A DNA stretch of 64,000 bases from Candidatus Aminicenantes bacterium UBA6072. GTDB lineage: Bacteria; Acidobacteriota; Aminicenantia; UBA2199. Below the pieces are notes generated by a model, which was not told the origin of the DNA, did not search any database, and saw nothing but the letters and a program-made list of their open reading frames with translations. The stretch's first letter is position 1, and every line of letters starts with the position of its first letter. The stretch covers positions 1-64,000 of the forward strand of contig DIXU01000014.1 in assembly GCA_002436105.1 (NCBI GenBank), written 5' to 3'. The position numbers and the translations under genes were made by a program. Of this stretch, positions 54,013 through 64,000 are shown piece after piece.

Positions 54013-54855
54013 ATGAAAATATCAGTCGCTGAGCAGGCAGGATTCTGCTTTGGAGTCAATAGGGCCTTGAAACTGATCAATGAATACCATCGTCAGGGAA
54101 AAAAGATCCAGACCTTCGGCCCATTGATCCACAATGTGCCCGTCCTGAACGACCTGGCCGCCAAGGGCATCGGCCGGGCCGACTCCCTGGCCGACATCGG
54201 CAGGGACCGGACCCTGTGCATCCGGACCCACGGCATCCCGCGCGACATCGAGCGCCGGCTGAAGCGCCGGGGCATTCCCACGCTGGACGCCACCTGCCCC
54301 CTGGTGAAGAAAGGGCAGAAGATCATCGAGCGGCTCGGCCGCGGCGGCCACCCGGTGCTGATCGTGGGCGACAAAGACCATCCCGAGATCGTCGCCGCCC
54401 GCAGTTATGCCCGCCAGGTGAAGATCATCAACTCCCTGGCCGCGGCCAGGGCCCTGCCGCGCAGCCGCGAGATCAGCGTCGTGGCCCAGACCACCCTGGA
54501 CACCGCCTTTTTCAAGCAGGTCGTTGCCATCCTGATGGACAAGGCGGAAAAGCTCCACGTGTTCAACACCGTCTGCCAGGCGACCCAGGAGCGCCAGGAG
54601 GCGGTGCGGCGCCTTGCCCCCAGGGTGGACGCCGTCATCGTGGTGGGCAGCCGCATCTCGTCCAACACCAAGAAGCTCTTCCAGATCGCCCGCGCCAGCA
54701 ACCGCAACTCCATGCGCATCGAAACCTGCGACGACCTGCGCCGCACGCGCACCGTGGCCAGGCTGAAACAATTCAAGTCCATCGGCATCACTGCCGGAGC
54801 TTCCACTTCGCCGCAGGAGCTGGACAACGTAAAAAAATTCTTGCAGAAGCTATAA
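54013..54855 (+). CDS. ispH: 4-hydroxy-3-methylbut-2-enyl diphosphate reductase
   Basis: Last step of the MEP isoprenoid pathway, giving IPP and DMAPP. The 280-residue protein has the three cluster-binding cysteines Cys12 (AGFCFGVNRAL), Cys95 (LDATCP) and Cys188 (NTVCQAT), with RTHGIPRD and GITAGASTSP. The ATG at 54013 was chosen over the upstream in-frame codons because those overlap the promoter. rpsA follows after 18 bases; the ispH-rpsA pairing, sometimes fused, is known in other bacteria. Confidence 0.96.
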   Translation: MKISVAEQAGFCFGVNRALKLINEYHRQGKKIQTFGPLIHNVPVLNDLAAKGIGRADSLADIGRDRTLCIRTHGIPRDIERRLKRRGIPTLDATCPLVKKGQKIIERLGRGGHPVLIVGDKDHPEIVAARSYARQVKIINSLAAARALPRSREISVVAQTTLDTAFFKQVVAILMDKAEKLHVFNTVCQATQERQEAVRRLAPRVDAVIVVGSRISSNTKKLFQIARASNRNSMRIETCDDLRRTRTVARLKQFKSIGITAGASTSPQELDNVKKFLQKL

Positions 54856-54873
54856 ACGCTAAGGAGACGCAAC

Positions 54874-56583
54874 ATGTCAGACACGAACGACACCATCGAG
54901 AAGAACCCGGAGGACTTCTCCGAACTGGTGAAAGACTACGACATCAAGGCCGTCGGTTCCAATGCCGCCCTGGAAGGACGCATCGTGGACATCATCGAGA
55001 ACCGCGTGATCGTCGACATCGGCCAGAAGACCGAGGGCATTCTGGACCGGGAGGAGCTGCTCGACTGGGACGGCAACATGAAATACAAGGTCGGCGACAC
55101 CATCCAGGTGTTGTCCAAGAACGTGAATTTCAAGGAAGGCTACATCATCGTTTCCAAGAAACAGCTGGATGAGCAGCAAGGCTGGGAAAACGTCTTTCAC
55201 GCCTACAAGAAGAACGCGCCGCTTTCGGGCCGGATCGTCCGCTTGACCCCCGACGAGAAAGGCTACATCGTCGACATGGGCGTGGAAATGTTCCTGCCCA
55301 TGAGCCAGGTGGACATCCAGAAAGTCAAGGCGCCCAAAAAAATGCTGGGCAGGGACCTTCTGTTTTTGGTCGTCAAGCTGAACAAAAAAGAGAAGAGCGG
55401 CACCGTCTCGCGCCGCATCCTGCTGGAGGACGAAAAACAGGAGAAACAGAAGAAGCTCCTGGAGTCCCTCGAGACCGAGCAGGTCGTCAAGGGCGTCGTC
55501 ACTTCGATCGTCGACTACGGGGCGTTCGTCGACCTCGGCGGCCTGGAAGGCCTGGTGCACAAGGACAACATCTCCTACGGCCGCATCAACCATCCCAGGG
55601 AAAAGCTGCGCAAGGGCGACGAGATCGAGGTCAAGGTCCTGGAGATCGACCGCGAACGGGGCAAGATCTCCCTGGGCATAAAGCAGCGCTTCGCCGATCC
55701 CTGGCTGGACATCGAGACACGATACCCCCTCGGCAAGCGGCTGGTGGCCAAGGTGGTCAAGATCGTCAGCTTCGGCGCCTTCATCGAACTGGAGGAGGGC
55801 ATCGAGGGGCTCTTGCACATCTCCGACCTGACCTGGGAGGGGCGGCCGACCTCGGTGGAGGAATACGTGGCCGTGGGCGACAAGCTGTGGGTGCAGGTGA
55901 TCGAGATCAACAAGGAGGAGCGCAAGATCAAGCTGGGCCTGAAGCAGCTGGAAACGCGCCCCGAGGAAAAATACCTGGAGAAGCACAAGCGCGGCGAGAT
56001 CGTCCGGGCCAAGGTGAAGAAGATCCTCAAGTCTCGGGTATTCATGGGGCTGGAAGCCGGCGTCGAGGGCGTGGTGAAGATTTCCGACATCAGCTACCAC
56101 CACATCGAGTCGCCCGACGAGTTCATGAAGGAGGGCGAGGAGATCGATGCCATGATCATCAGCGACGAGCTGGACCGCAACTACAAGGTGCAGCTGGGCA
56201 TCAAGCACCTGGCCGAAAACGAGTGGCGGTCGTTCTTCGCCAAGAACAGGCCGGGCAGCGCCGTCGAGGTGACGGTGCGCAAGGTCAGCGAAGCCGGCCT
56301 GACCGTCGAGGTGACGCGCAGCATCGAGGGCTTCATCCGCATCGGCGACATCGACGAGGAGAAGATCAGCCCCCAGGATCTGGAGCAGAAGTTCAAGCCC
56401 GGCGACAAGATCGAGGCGCTGATCTCGCGCATCGAACTCGAGCGCAAGAAGGTCTATCTCAGCCTGCGGGCGCTGACCAAGGCCCGCGAGCGGGAGGAGC
56501 TCCAGAAATACATGAAGGCCGAGGACGATTCGGTCACGACCATCGGCGACCTGCTGCAAAACGAGCTGGACAAGAAAAAATGA
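54874..56583 (+). CDS. rpsA: 30S ribosomal protein S1
   Basis: 569 residues with six S1 domains at about 30-95, 113-180, 198-265, 283-352, 368-438 and 455-525. The third and fourth are the most canonical (TSIVDYGAFVDLGGLEGLVH and KIVSFGAFIELEEGIEGLLH). It binds mRNA and helps start translation on structured or weak leaders. It lies 18 bases after ispH in the same unit. A four-domain paralog sits at 38163. Confidence 0.93.
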   Translation: MSDTNDTIEKNPEDFSELVKDYDIKAVGSNAALEGRIVDIIENRVIVDIGQKTEGILDREELLDWDGNMKYKVGDTIQVLSKNVNFKEGYIIVSKKQLDEQQGWENVFHAYKKNAPLSGRIVRLTPDEKGYIVDMGVEMFLPMSQVDIQKVKAPKKMLGRDLLFLVVKLNKKEKSGTVSRRILLEDEKQEKQKKLLESLETEQVVKGVVTSIVDYGAFVDLGGLEGLVHKDNISYGRINHPREKLRKGDEIEVKVLEIDRERGKISLGIKQRFADPWLDIETRYPLGKRLVAKVVKIVSFGAFIELEEGIEGLLHISDLTWEGRPTSVEEYVAVGDKLWVQVIEINKEERKIKLGLKQLETRPEEKYLEKHKRGEIVRAKVKKILKSRVFMGLEAGVEGVVKISDISYHHIESPDEFMKEGEEIDAMIISDELDRNYKVQLGIKHLAENEWRSFFAKNRPGSAVEVTVRKVSEAGLTVEVTRSIEGFIRIGDIDEEKISPQDLEQKFKPGDKIEALISRIELERKKVYLSLRALTKAREREELQKYMKAEDDSVTTIGDLLQNELDKKK

Positions 56584-56614
56584 CGGCGCGGCGATCCCGG
56601 GTCGGGTGACGGGC

Positions 56615-57097
56615 ATGAAGATCCTATCGGCTCCCTGGCGCTGGAAATTCATTTCCGGCCAGCTCGGGGACGCCGGCGGCTGCATCTTCTGCCGGGCGCT
56701 GGCCGGGGATGACCGCGATTCCCTGGTCTGCTTCCGCGGCAGGAATTTTTTCGTCATGCTGAACAAGTTCCCCTACAGTTCCGGCCACCTGATGATCGCG
56801 CCGCACGCTCACCTGGCCTCGCCCGCGCAGATGGCCGCCGGCGACCTGTGCGAGATGTGGGAGCTGACCCAGCGCTCCATGTCCGTGCTGCAAGAGGCAT
56901 TCCACCCCGATGGATTCAATATCGGCATGAACATCGGCAAGGCGGCCGGCGCCGGCATCCAGGACCACTTTCACCAGCATGTCGTCCCGCGCTGGCAGGG
57001 CGACGCCAATTTCATGGCCGTCACCTGCGGGACCAGGGTGCTCTCCTGCGACCTGGAGACCGTTTACTCGACGGTACGAGCCGCCTTCAGCCGATGA
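56615..57097 (+). CDS. HIT-family nucleotide hydrolase/transferase
   Basis: 160 residues. HFHQHVVPRW is the histidine triad (HxHxHxx) and GCIFCRAL the N-terminal zinc-binding CxxC. NKFPYSSGHLMIAPHAH and NIGMNIGKAAGAGIQDHFH fit the Ap4A phosphorylase/FHIT-like group. It acts on dinucleoside polyphosphates or similar compounds; exact substrate unknown. The ATG at 56615 is preferred to a GTG three codons upstream. The stop overlaps the sulfatase-family gene as ATGA. Confidence 0.93.
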   Translation: MKILSAPWRWKFISGQLGDAGGCIFCRALAGDDRDSLVCFRGRNFFVMLNKFPYSSGHLMIAPHAHLASPAQMAAGDLCEMWELTQRSMSVLQEAFHPDGFNIGMNIGKAAGAGIQDHFHQHVVPRWQGDANFMAVTCGTRVLSCDLETVYSTVRAAFSR

Positions 57098-58695
57098 GAA
57101 GGGGACTGCTCTGGCTGCTTCTGCCCCTGGGGGTGCTGGCTTGCGGTTGGTTCCTCAGCGAGCGCCGTCCGCTGCCCGAGCACATTTTCCTGATCACACT
57201 GGACACCACCCGGGCCGACGCGGTCGATTACCGGACCACGGGGAATGATCGCACCCCGAACCTGGCCGCCCTGGCGGCAGCGGGAATGCGCTTCGACAAC
57301 GCCTACAGCGTCATTCCCATCACCACGCCCAGCCACGCCGCCATGTTCTATTCCCTGCCTCCGCACGTTTTCAAGATCTACAACAACGGGCAGGAGCGCG
57401 CCGTCCCCTATCCGGCCCTGGCCGAGATCATGAAGCGCAACGGCTATGCCACCGGCGCCGTCATCTCCCTGGCCGTTCTCAAGAGCGAATTCGGCCTGGC
57501 CAGGGGTTTCGACCATTATCTGGAAAACTTCAAGCCCGGCCTGTGGTACCGGACAGCCGCCGAGGTCAACCGCGACGCGTTCGCCCTGATCGACAAAATG
57601 AAAAGCGGCCGGTCGTTCATCTGGATCCATTATTCCGACCCCCACGAGCCATATTCCCCCCCCGGCCCCAGCGAACGCTTCACCGTTTCCCTCGGCGACG
57701 AGATCCTTTACAGCGGGCCGAGCATCGATCAGCCGGTCCTGCGCCTGCCGCTCACCCTGGAACCGGGCCTGAGCACCGTCCACCTGGACAGCGAAATACC
57801 GTCGAGCCTGGGTGCGGGCGCTTTCAGCGGCGTCTCCTTCTCCGACCTTCACCTCGTGGCGCTGGAGCCGGGTGCCGAAATCGACCTGGCCCATTCATCC
57901 GACCTGCTGAAGCGCAGCGAACGCTACGGCCTGGTCACGCTCCATACCGGCGCGACCCGTTCCAGCCTGTCCCTGACCAACCGGGGCAGCGCAAGCTGCC
58001 GCGCCGAGCTGGCTTTCAAGTACCAGCTCAAGATCAGCGACGAAGCCAAGCGCCAGGGCTACGAGCGGGAGATGCGCTACCTGGACGCGCAGCTGGGCCG
58101 GCTGCTGGAGCACTTGCGGCGCACGGGCATCTATGAACGTTCCCTGTTCCTGGTCATGGGCGACCATGGCGAGGGCTTGGGCGAATACCACTCGCATTTC
58201 GGCCACATCCATTACCTGAACAAGGTCTATACGCACGTGCCCTTCATCCTCTGCGGCCGGGGCGTCCGCGGCCGGGGCGTGCGCTCGGAACTGGTCTCCA
58301 ATCTCAGCGTCGCGCCCACGCTGCTCTCCCGGGCGGGCGCCAAAAGGCCCAGGCACATGGAGGGAAGCGACGCCCTGGGCGCCGCCGTCGAGCCCAAGCT
58401 GTTCCTGGAGACCTACTCGCCCGAGGCCTATTTCGACGCTTTTTCGGTGATCCATTTCCCCTGGCAGGTCGTTTTCCACCCCGGGAGAACGGAAGGCAGC
58501 CTGGAATTCTTCAACCTGGAAAAGGATCCCTTCGGCACGGTCGACCTGCTGGCCGGCGCCGACCTTTCCGGGCAGCGCTCGGAAATGGTGAACTCGGTGC
58601 TGCGCATCTCGCGCATCATCACCGCCAACAAGCGCAAGCAGGAATCGCTGAATCAAAAGACGATGGATACGCTGAAATCACTGGGGTACCTATGA
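57094..58695 (+). CDS. Sulfatase/alkaline phosphatase-superfamily protein without formylglycine motif
   Basis: 533 residues. An N-terminal hydrophobic segment ends in GVLACG, a plausible lipobox. The hydrolase fold shows LITLDTTRADAVDY (metal-binding Asp), ITTPSHAAMFYS, HYSDPHEPY and MGDHGEGLGEYHSHFGH. The CxPSR formylglycine motif of true sulfatases is absent; a Thr or Ser in TTPSH is the likely nucleophile, so a phosphodiesterase, phosphatase or transferase role is more likely. A beta-rich insert of about 130 residues (about 190-320) interrupts the fold. ATGA overlaps with genes on both sides. Confidence 0.85.
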   Translation: MRRGLLWLLLPLGVLACGWFLSERRPLPEHIFLITLDTTRADAVDYRTTGNDRTPNLAALAAAGMRFDNAYSVIPITTPSHAAMFYSLPPHVFKIYNNGQERAVPYPALAEIMKRNGYATGAVISLAVLKSEFGLARGFDHYLENFKPGLWYRTAAEVNRDAFALIDKMKSGRSFIWIHYSDPHEPYSPPGPSERFTVSLGDEILYSGPSIDQPVLRLPLTLEPGLSTVHLDSEIPSSLGAGAFSGVSFSDLHLVALEPGAEIDLAHSSDLLKRSERYGLVTLHTGATRSSLSLTNRGSASCRAELAFKYQLKISDEAKRQGYEREMRYLDAQLGRLLEHLRRTGIYERSLFLVMGDHGEGLGEYHSHFGHIHYLNKVYTHVPFILCGRGVRGRGVRSELVSNLSVAPTLLSRAGAKRPRHMEGSDALGAAVEPKLFLETYSPEAYFDAFSVIHFPWQVVFHPGRTEGSLEFFNLEKDPFGTVDLLAGADLSGQRSEMVNSVLRISRIITANKRKQESLNQKTMDTLKSLGYL

Positions 58696-59920
58696 GCGAC
58701 ATCAAGGCGCCGAAAGGCACGCGCGACATCTTCGCGCCCGAGATCCACAAGTGGCAGTACCTGGAGAGCGCCATCCGCGCCTACTACGGCAAGTATCTCT
58801 ACCAGGAAATCCGCACGCCGGTCTTCGAGCACAGCGAGCTGTTCAGCCGCGGCATCGGCAGCGAGACCGAGGTGGTGCAGAAGGAGATGTACACCTTCAA
58901 GGACAAGGCCGGCCGCAGCCTGACGCTGCGGCCGGAGAACACCGCGTCGGTGGTGCGCGCGGCCATCGAAAACAATCTTTTCGAGACGCTGGCGCCGCTG
59001 CGCTTCTACTACATCGGCCCCATGTTCCGCTACGACAAGCCGCAAAAGGGGCGATATCGCCAGTTCCAGCAGTTTGGCATCGAGGTTTTCGCCGATGACT
59101 CGCCGCAGGTCGATGCCGAGGTGATCTTCGCCGCCGTCGACTTCCTCAAGAAGCTCGGCATCGAGCAGGTGCAGCTGGAGCTGAACTCGGTGGGCTGCCC
59201 GAATTGCCGCCCCGCCTACCTGCAGTTGCTGCGCCGGGCGGCACAGGCGGAAGCGCACCGGCTCTGCGACGATTGCCGGCGCAAGATTGACGGCAATCCG
59301 CTGCGCATCTTCGACTGCAAGCAGCACGCCTGCTCCGAGATATCCCGCGGCTTCCCGGTGATCGGCGACCACCTGTGCTCCGAGTGCGCCGACCATTTCG
59401 CTGCGGTGCGCGAGGCGCTGAGCTGGATGAACGTCCCCTTCCTGCTGAACCCGCGCCTGGTGCGCGGCCTGGATTATTATACCAAGACCGCCTTCGAGGT
59501 CACCTCGGGGCAGCTCGGCGCCCAGAACGCCCTGCTGGGCGGCGGCCGTTACGACAGCCTGATCCGCGAGCTCGGCGGCCCCGACACGGCTGCCATCGGA
59601 TTTGCCGCCGGCATGGAGCGCATCATCCTGCACCTGGAGCATCTTGAGGCGTCCCGGCCCAGGATCCTTTTCGTCGCCTGCGGCGACCCGCAATGGCTGG
59701 CCCACGCCATGCAGCTGGCACAGGTCCTGCGCGAGGAGGGCTATCCGGTCCACCTGGACTACCAGGGCAGGAACCTCAAGAAGCAGTTCAAGAAAGCCGA
59801 CCGCATCGCCGCCGCCTTTACGCTGGTGCTGGCCGAGGACGAGATCCGCAGCGGCACGGTCTCGGTCAAGGACATGGCCAGCCAGGAACAGGTCAAAATC
59901 CCCCTCAAGGAACTGAACGC

Positions 59921-59942
<22 letters not shown>
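58692..59942 (+). CDS. hisS: Histidyl-tRNA synthetase
   Basis: Charges tRNA-His. The 416-residue class II enzyme starts with KAPKGTRDIFAPE and has motif 2 FRYDKPQKGRYRQFQQFG, the HisRS-specific RGLDYYTKTAFEV and motif 3 GFAAGMERIILHL, then an anticodon-binding domain. A cysteine pair in the insertion (CPNCRP and CDDC) may bind zinc. The start overlaps the preceding stop by ATGA; aspS begins inside its 3' end. Confidence 0.96.
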
Positions 59943-61669
<1,727 letters not shown>

Positions 61670-61682
61670 CCCGGAGGTCCCG

Positions 61683-63038
61683 ATGAATCCGCCTGAAACC
61701 AAGCCCAACGGCTTCCCCGCGACATTCTGGACGGCCAACGCCATCGAGCTTTTCGAGCGCGGCGCCTACTACGCCATGGCCTCCTTCGTCGTCATCTACC
61801 TCACCGAGACCCTGGGCATGAGCCCCACCTTCGCCACCTTCCTCAACGGCTCCCTCCTCTGGGGGCTGATCTACTTCCTGCCCATCGTCAGCGGCACGCT
61901 GGCGGACAAGTACGGCTTCAAGCGCTCTCTGGTCGTGGCTTTCGTCATGCTCGCGCTGGGCTACCTGGTCATGGGCAACGTGCAGCGATTCTGGCCGGCG
62001 GGGAGCAACTACACGATCCCGGTCCTGCTGGGCATCGTGTTCATCGGCCTGGGCGGCTCCATCGTCAAGCCCTGCATCGCCGGCACGGTGCAGAAGACAT
62101 CCGGCCTGCGCGCCACCCTCGGCTTCGCCATCTTCTACATGGTGATCAACATCGGCTCGATCAGCGGCCGCGCCATCTCCTATTTCGTGCGCGGCCAGCT
62201 GGGCATCCCGGCCATCTTTTTCCCTGTGGCTTTCGCCTTCGCCATGGCCGGCTTGCTGATCGTCCTGTTCATCTACCGCGAGCCGCAGTACGTCGCCGAC
62301 GGAAAAAAGGACGGCCAGGCCGTGCAGAAAAGGACCCTGGCCCAGGCGCTGCTGGGCATCGTTACCGTCCTGCGCAACTGGAAATTCGTCTTTTTCCTGG
62401 TGGTCATCGGCATGTTCTGGATCCTCTACGTCCAGCTGTACAACCTCATGCCCCTGTTCCTGCGCTGGATCGACCCCGAGGCTCCGGTCGAGCTCTACAC
62501 CCTGGTCAACCCGATCATGATCGTCAGCCTGCAGCTGGTCATCGCCCGCCTGGCCAGGAAATGGACTCCGGTGCGCTCGATCATCTTCGGCGTCCTGGTC
62601 ACCACCCTGGGCATGCTGGTCAACATCCTGGCGCCCGTTTTGTTCGCCGACATCTCGCTGAAGGTTTCGCTGCTGCGCCTCGGCGGCGTCCATATCCTGC
62701 TGCCCATCGCCGGCATCTTCCTGATCGTTTCGATCGCCTCCATGGCCCTGGGCGAAATGTTCGCCTCGCCGCGCATCTACGAGTACATCGGGGCCATCGC
62801 CCCCAAGGGGCAGGAGGGGCTCTACCTCGGCTACGCCAACCTGCCCGTGGCCCTGGGCTCGATCGTCGGCGCGCCCCTGGGCGGCCGCCTGTTCGAGATC
62901 TTCATCGCCGACCCGGTCAAGAACGGCCTGCCGGCCAATCCCTCCGCCATCTGGCTGATCGTCGCCGCCATGGGCGTCGTCTCCATGACCGGGCTGGCGC
63001 TGTACGACCGGTTCCTGGTGCGTAAAAAACAAGACTAG
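61683..63038 (+). CDS. POT/PTR-family proton-dependent oligopeptide transporter
   Basis: 451 residues, about twelve membrane helices. The family signature ExxER appears as ELFERGAYYAM in helix 1, and FYMVINIGSISG is the second PTR signature. It imports di- and tripeptides driven by protons, consistent with a peptide-fermenting life. It follows aspS after 13 bases. Confidence 0.92.
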   Translation: MNPPETKPNGFPATFWTANAIELFERGAYYAMASFVVIYLTETLGMSPTFATFLNGSLLWGLIYFLPIVSGTLADKYGFKRSLVVAFVMLALGYLVMGNVQRFWPAGSNYTIPVLLGIVFIGLGGSIVKPCIAGTVQKTSGLRATLGFAIFYMVINIGSISGRAISYFVRGQLGIPAIFFPVAFAFAMAGLLIVLFIYREPQYVADGKKDGQAVQKRTLAQALLGIVTVLRNWKFVFFLVVIGMFWILYVQLYNLMPLFLRWIDPEAPVELYTLVNPIMIVSLQLVIARLARKWTPVRSIIFGVLVTTLGMLVNILAPVLFADISLKVSLLRLGGVHILLPIAGIFLIVSIASMALGEMFASPRIYEYIGAIAPKGQEGLYLGYANLPVALGSIVGAPLGGRLFEIFIADPVKNGLPANPSAIWLIVAAMGVVSMTGLALYDRFLVRKKQD

Positions 63039-63091
63039 ATTGGGTGAGATCGGTCGGCGGCGAACGGATTGCGGGCGCGGAAAAAATTATC

Positions 63092-63120
63092 TTGCCCGGC
63101 GGCACCCGAACGATTATACT
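63092..63120 (+). promoter_or_regulatory. Promoter of the Cys-rich exported protein gene
   Basis: TTGCCC, 17 bases, TATACT, 23 bases before the ATG at 63144, with AAGGGAG as ribosome-binding site. Confidence 0.6.
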
Positions 63121-63143
63121 GGCTTCATCCCAAGGGAGCGAGC

Positions 63144-63698
63144 ATGAAGAGAAAGAGCTTTTTGAAAGGAACGCTGGGAATGGCCGCGGCGGGCGCGTTG
63201 CTGGGAGGGAACCGGGTCATGGGGCAGGAGGTGAAGACTCCCGACTGCGATAAGAAACTGGCGGGGAAGAACAAGTTCCTTGCCGGCTGGCTGACCGCCT
63301 GGCTGGGCAACATGAAGAATCAAATGCCCGAAGCGGAGAGAGCCAGGCTGATCGAGGAAAACGGCCGCTCCTGCGCCGCGAACCACGGCCTGCCGGCCTG
63401 GGCACAATCGTTCCATGGCGACGTCGACAAGTTCATCGCCGCCATGCGCCCGCACCTCGGGGAGAACAACATCCGCCGCGACGGCGACAAGGTCACCATG
63501 ATCTACGACAAGTGTCTCTGCACCCTGGTCGGAGACATCGAAGGGACGCTGCCCGGCGAGTACTGCCTCTGCACCCGCGGCTGGACCAAGGCCGTCTACG
63601 GCGCCCTCACCGGCAAGGTAGTGCAGGTCGACATCAAAAGCTCGATCAAGCGCGGCGACCCCCGATGCCGGATCGAAATCGATCTGAGTCAGACATGA
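63144..63698 (+). CDS. Cysteine-rich exported protein, DUF6144-like
   Basis: 184 residues. MKRKSFLKGTLGMAAAGALLGG resembles a twin-arginine or Sec signal (KR-x-x-FLK instead of RR). The mature part has spaced cysteines: Cys in GRSCAANHG, KCLCTLVGD, EYCLCTRGW and a final KRGDPRCRIEID. The ending and cysteine layout match the DUF6144/V4R-like group as I recall it, whose role is unknown; a metal or redox function is possible. Own promoter. The partial deformylase gene follows after 22 bases. Confidence 0.72.
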   Translation: MKRKSFLKGTLGMAAAGALLGGNRVMGQEVKTPDCDKKLAGKNKFLAGWLTAWLGNMKNQMPEAERARLIEENGRSCAANHGLPAWAQSFHGDVDKFIAAMRPHLGENNIRRDGDKVTMIYDKCLCTLVGDIEGTLPGEYCLCTRGWTKAVYGALTGKVVQVDIKSSIKRGDPRCRIEIDLSQT

Positions 63699-63720
63699 CC
63701 GAACCAGCTTGAAAATCCCA

Positions 63721-64000
63721 TGGCGGCAAAAAGAATCCTCTTGCTCGGCGCGCCGGAGCTTTGGCGGAAATGCACGGCGGTCAAAGATATCGCGCTGCCG
63801 GAAACCAAAATGACGATCCGCGGCCTGAGGGACACGCTGGCCGATTTCAGAAAAAAGAACGGCTTCGGGCGCGGGATCGCGGCGCCGCAGATCGGGGTGT
63901 TGAAGCGGATCATCTATGTTCATTTCCCCAAGGCGGGGATCTCCGGGGCGCTGATCAATCCCAGGATCGTGAAGCGGAGCAGGACCAGGATCAGATTGTG
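63721..64000 (+). CDS. Peptide deformylase, N-terminal part (3' partial)
   Basis: The frame stays open to the window edge, so only about 93 codons are present. KRILLLGAPELWRKCTAV and GRGIAAPQIGVLKRIIYV (motif 1, usually GxGLAAPQVG) identify the polypeptide deformylase fold, and LINPRIV is typical. The catalytic EGCLS and HExxH motifs lie outside the window, so activity cannot be judged. Starts at MAAKRI. Confidence 0.82.

Overview
The window is 64 kb of GC-rich, densely packed bacterial chromosome. It carries about 57 protein genes, one tRNA, no rRNA, no CRISPR array and no recognisable insertion sequence or phage. The organism looks like a diderm anaerobe: it has a fused LptF/LptG lipopolysaccharide exporter, a predicted outer-membrane beta-barrel, a four-subunit 2-oxoglutarate:ferredoxin oxidoreductase, several ferredoxin-type proteins, peptide uptake (POT family) and a histidine-catabolic urocanase. 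Gene content and style fit an uncultured member of the Acidobacteriota, most likely Candidatus Aminicenantes. That placement is inference from gene content; no marker phylogeny was run. || Layout. 1-3.4 kb: end of a secreted protein (Kre9/KNH-like plus SGNH-like domains), then ribBA with a short leader ORF and a HEAT-repeat protein. 3.4-7.4 kb (minus): korDABC-tyrS operon. 7.5-8.1 kb: an AT-rich membrane-protein gene that looks foreign. 8.2-14.6 kb (minus): LptFG fusion, site-2 protease, ferredoxin, AIM24-like protein, ABC exporter. 14.9-23.8 kb (minus): a tightly overlapping chain HU-dprA-topA-trmFO-xerC-flippase-envC-deacetylase, linking DNA topology and uptake, tRNA modification, chromosome resolution and septal cell-wall splitting. 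24-28.3 kb (plus): DUF362 ferredoxin protein, STAS protein, asnB, TauE-type permease. 28.3-32.3 kb: an accessory patch of secreted proteins with a repeated C-terminal domain. 32.5-38 kb: ANK/MATE-like exporter, phosphatidylserine decarboxylase, cupin, EamA permease, B3/B4 protein, bactofilin. 38-46.4 kb: S1-domain protein, PPDK regulator, secA-guaB-barrel operon, MerR regulator, tRNA-Pro, surE. 46.4-53.8 kb (minus): DUF2007 protein, envelope protein, dnaK, a spermidine synthase/AdoMet decarboxylase fusion, urocanase. 54-63 kb (plus): ispH-rpsA-HIT-sulfatase-hisS-aspS-POT. The window ends in a cysteine-rich exported protein and a truncated peptide deformylase. || Most interesting points. (1) The spermidine synthase is fused to two tandem AdoMet-decarboxylase-like repeats whose catalytic residues look split between the repeats, as in the eukaryotic enzyme. 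(2) At least six intergenic or gene-end elements are each built from a different 7- or 8-base word repeated in tandem and usually mirrored as a long imperfect palindrome; several hold or directly abut the stop codon of the neighbouring gene. (3) At least eight sigma70-type promoters end 6-13 bases before a start codon with no Shine-Dalgarno sequence, which predicts widespread leaderless mRNAs, including a leaderless 27-codon ORF coupled to ribBA.
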